This document shows, piece by piece, positions 12,882 to 15,105 of a stretch of 15,105 bases of DNA. The stretch's first letter is position 1; the number at the start of each line of letters is the position of its first letter. The position numbers were made by a program, and so were the translations under genes. The notes beneath the pieces were generated by a model. The model worked only from the letters and a program-made list of their open reading frames with translations, was not told the DNA's origin and did not search any database. This DNA is from UBA7359 sp964392105 (GTDB lineage Bacteria > Pseudomonadota > Gammaproteobacteria > Eutrophobiales > Eutrophobiaceae), in NCBI GenBank assembly GCA_964392105.1, contig CAYMPA010000066.1, positions 1-15,105 on the forward strand, read 5' to 3'.

Positions 12882-15105
12882 TTACAGCGCGCCTTCTAAT
12901 TCTTCTTCTTTGACATCAACTTTAATCTCATTATTCTCCAGTGACACTACAACATGTCCACCATGCTCAAGCTTGCCAAACAGGAGTTCTTCTGCCAATG
13001 GTCGTTTAACCTTTTCCTGGATTAATCGAGACATGGGCCGGGCACCCATTATCTTGTCGTAACCATTTATTGCGAGCCACTCACGGGCATCTTCTGTTAC
13101 TTCAACGGTTACTTTCTTTTCATCGAGTTGTGCTTCGAGTTCAATCAGGAATTTATCAACAACATTAGAGATAGTTCCTATATCAAGTGATTTGAACTGG
13201 ATGATTGCATCCAGACGATTGCGAAATTCAGGATTAAATATTTGTTTAATGCTTTCCATGGCATCGCCACTATGGTCCTGGGTTGTAAAGCCAACTGAAG
13301 CCCGACTCATTCGTTCGGCGCCTGCATTTGTAGTCATTACTATAATAACGTTACGAAAATCAGATTTACGACCATTGGTATCGGTTAATGCACCATGATC
13401 AAATATCTGTAACATCAGGTTAAACACATCAGGATGTGCCTTTTCCATTTCATCAAGCAAGAGTACGCAATGCGGCTGTTTGTTAATTGCATCAGTAAGC
13501 AAACCACCTTGATCAAACCCCACGTATCCCGGAGGAGCACCGATCAACCTTGAAACCGTATGCCGTTCCATATATTCAGACATATCGAAGCGTACCAACT
13601 CGACACCCATATGTATGGCAAGTTGTCTGGTAACTTCAGTTTTGCCGACACCAGTAGGCCCTGCAAATAAAAAGTTACCAATCGGTTTTTGCGGACTACC
13701 TAAACCGGAACGTGACATCTTGATCGCATTCGACAATGTACCGATTGCTTCATCCTGACCAAACACGACCATCTTGAGATTACGTTCAATCTTTTTGATA
13801 ACATCTTTATCTGATGTAGTAACTGTTTTGGCAGGAATACGTGCCATCTTGGCGACGATATTTTCAATATCATTTACACCTACTGTTTTCTTTCGTTTAG
13901 ATGGTGGTAATAATTGTTGCGCTGCTCCAGCTTCATCGATTACATCTATGGCCTTGTCAGGTAAATGTCGATCATTAATGTAACGTTCTGTGAGTTCAGC
14001 AGCGGTACGTAATGCCTGGTGTGTGTATCTGATTTGATGATGTTCTTCAAAGCGTGTTTTTAAACCCTGAAGAATTTTTATGGTTTCATCAATGGAGGGT
14101 TCGGTGACATCAATCTTTTGAAAGCGTCTTGCCAATGCACGGTCTTTTTCAAAAATACCGCGATATTCCTGATAGGTAGTAGAACCGATGCATTTTAATT
14201 CGCCCGACGCTAACACAGGTTTAATGATATTAGATGCATCCATTACACCGCCAGAAGCGGCACCCGCACCGATAATCGTATGGATTTCATCAATAAATAG
14301 TATTGATCCGGTTTGTTTTTTTAATTGAGCGATAACACCTTTTAACCGTTTTTCAAAATCACCACGGTATTTTGTGCCGGCCAGTAAACCACCCAGATCA
14401 AGTGCATAGATCACACTATCCATTAATACATCAGGTATATCACCATCAACAATTAATTTTGCCAGGCCTTCAGCAATTGCTGTTTTACCTACACCTGCTT
14501 CGCCTACATATAACGGGTTGTTCTTGCGTCGACGGCAAAGTATCTGGATTGTTCGTTGGATTTCGATTTGTCTGCCAATTAATGGATCAATCTTGCCTTG
14601 CATGGCTTCTTCATTGAGGTTGACTGCATAGGCATCCAGTGGGCTAGTCCCGGCTTCGTCTTGACGAGACTCTTCTTCTATTTCATTAATGTTGTCTTCG
14701 TTTTCATTGTCTTCATTTATCTTGGCAATGCCATGAGAGATATAATTAACGACATCAAGTCGGGCAACATTTTGTTGGCTTAAAAAATAGGCCGCATGAG
14801 ATTCACGTTCGCCAAAGATTGCGACCAGAACATTCGCGCCGGTCACTTCTTTTTTGCCTGATGACTGCACATGAAAAACCGCACGTTGTAATACTCGTTG
14901 AAATCCCAGTGTCGGTTGTGTATCTCGATCATCACTGTCATCAATAATGGGAGAATTTTCTTGTATAAACTTGATCAAATCGCTGTGAAGACTATTCAGG
15001 TTGGCACCACAAGCTTTGAGTACGGTTGTTGCGGATAGATTATCAAGTAAGGCGAGCAAGAGATGTTCAACCGTCATAAATTCATGACGTTGTTCCCTTG
15101 CTTCA
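12882..15105 (-). CDS. clpA: ATP-dependent Clp protease ATP-binding subunit ClpA (N-terminal codons beyond the window)
   Basis: ClpA is the AAA+ unfoldase that feeds substrates to ClpP, with ClpS as adaptor. An ATG at 15077 exists, but the frame stays open to the edge and reads EAREQRHEFMTVEHLLLALL, matching the start of ClpA family proteins. The true start is therefore some 15 codons outside. Counting from 15077, the N-domain is about 1-120, an acidic linker 121-145, D1 Walker A GEAGVGKT 192-199 with Walker B ILFIDEI 259-265, D2 Walker A GPTGVGKT 473-480 with Walker B VLLLDE 538-543, and the arginine-containing FRNRLD near 619-623. The ClpP-docking tripeptide, IGL in E. coli ClpA, is VGF at 595-597, before QDHSGDAMESI. 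The gene is convergent with argA. A clpS partner, if present, would lie beyond the right edge. Confidence 0.97.
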   Translation of the reverse strand, partial: EAREQRHEFMTVEHLLLALLDNLSATTVLKACGANLNSLHSDLIKFIQENSPIIDDSDDRDTQPTLGFQRVLQRAVFHVQSSGKKEVTGANVLVAIFGERESHAAYFLSQQNVARLDVVNYISHGIAKINEDNENEDNINEIEEESRQDEAGTSPLDAYAVNLNEEAMQGKIDPLIGRQIEIQRTIQILCRRRKNNPLYVGEAGVGKTAIAEGLAKLIVDGDIPDVLMDSVIYALDLGGLLAGTKYRGDFEKRLKGVIAQLKKQTGSILFIDEIHTIIGAGAASGGVMDASNIIKPVLASGELKCIGSTTYQEYRGIFEKDRALARRFQKIDVTEPSIDETIKILQGLKTRFEEHHQIRYTHQALRTAAELTERYINDRHLPDKAIDVIDEAGAAQQLLPPSKRKKTVGVNDIENIVAKMARIPAKTVTTSDKDVIKKIERNLKMVVFGQDEAIGTLSNAIKMSRSGLGSPQKPIGNFLFAGPTGVGKTEVTRQLAIHMGVELVRFDMSEYMERHTVSRLIGAPPGYVGFDQGGLLTDAINKQPHCVLLLDEMEKAHPDVFNLMLQIFDHGALTDTNGRKSDFRNVIIVMTTNAGAERMSRASVGFTTQDHSGDAMESIKQIFNPEFRNRLDAIIQFKSLDIGTISNVVDKFLIELEAQLDEKKVTVEVTEDAREWLAINGYDKIMGARPMSRLIQEKVKRPLAEELLFGKLEHGGHVVVSLENNEIKVDVKEEELEGAL

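Noticed and set aside
1..15105. CRISPR arrays, tRNA or rRNA genes, phage or toxin-antitoxin or defence modules
   Set aside because: I looked for regularly spaced repeats, cloverleaf-like segments with CCA ends and typical defence domains and saw none; coding content is housekeeping apart from the IS.

Overview
The window reads as chromosomal DNA of a gammaproteobacterium of moderate to low GC. The closest family matches by eye are gammaproteobacterial: an ArgA of the fused kinase-fold/GNAT type, ClpA, PgpA, a 559-residue IlvD and a Bat operon. I cannot name the genus. Most of it is housekeeping or conserved envelope DNA. The one clear accessory piece is a decayed insertion sequence.

Layout. 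Positions 1-3338 (+) hold the end of a Bat operon: a BatB/BatC-like fusion (von Willebrand A domain, TPRs, very glutamine-rich tail), then batD. The first gene starts outside the window and its frame is broken near position 30. Positions 3444-5380 (-) hold four tightly packed genes. In transcription order they encode a small exported beta-rich protein, an exported SAM-methyltransferase-like protein, a DUF423 membrane protein and a small exported protein of unknown function. Consecutive genes overlap or nearly touch. Positions 5444-6587 (+) hold pgpA (phospholipid synthesis) and an exported lytic transglycosylase. Positions 6588-7789 are the accessory patch: a repeat-like stretch, then an IS1182-type element of about 1 kb with recognisable inverted ends. 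Its transposase has an in-frame stop and an internal deletion of very roughly 600 bp.

Positions 7790-8365 (-) hold an exported protein of unknown function, separated from ilvD (8473-10152, -) by a strong hairpin. Divergent from ilvD are argE and argA (10272-12775, +), which overlap by one base. ArgA acetylates glutamate at the start of arginine synthesis and ArgE removes the acetyl group from acetylornithine, so the pair suggests the linear pathway. A TTTCAC-rich imperfect inverted repeat lies between argA and the convergent clpA (12882 to beyond the right edge, -), the ClpAP unfoldase.

I did not find a convincing new biological system. The points most worth checking are the batB frame break, the exported methyltransferase cluster, the deletion-derivative IS with its ends kept, and the unclassified repeat-like DNA and 58-codon frame beside it.
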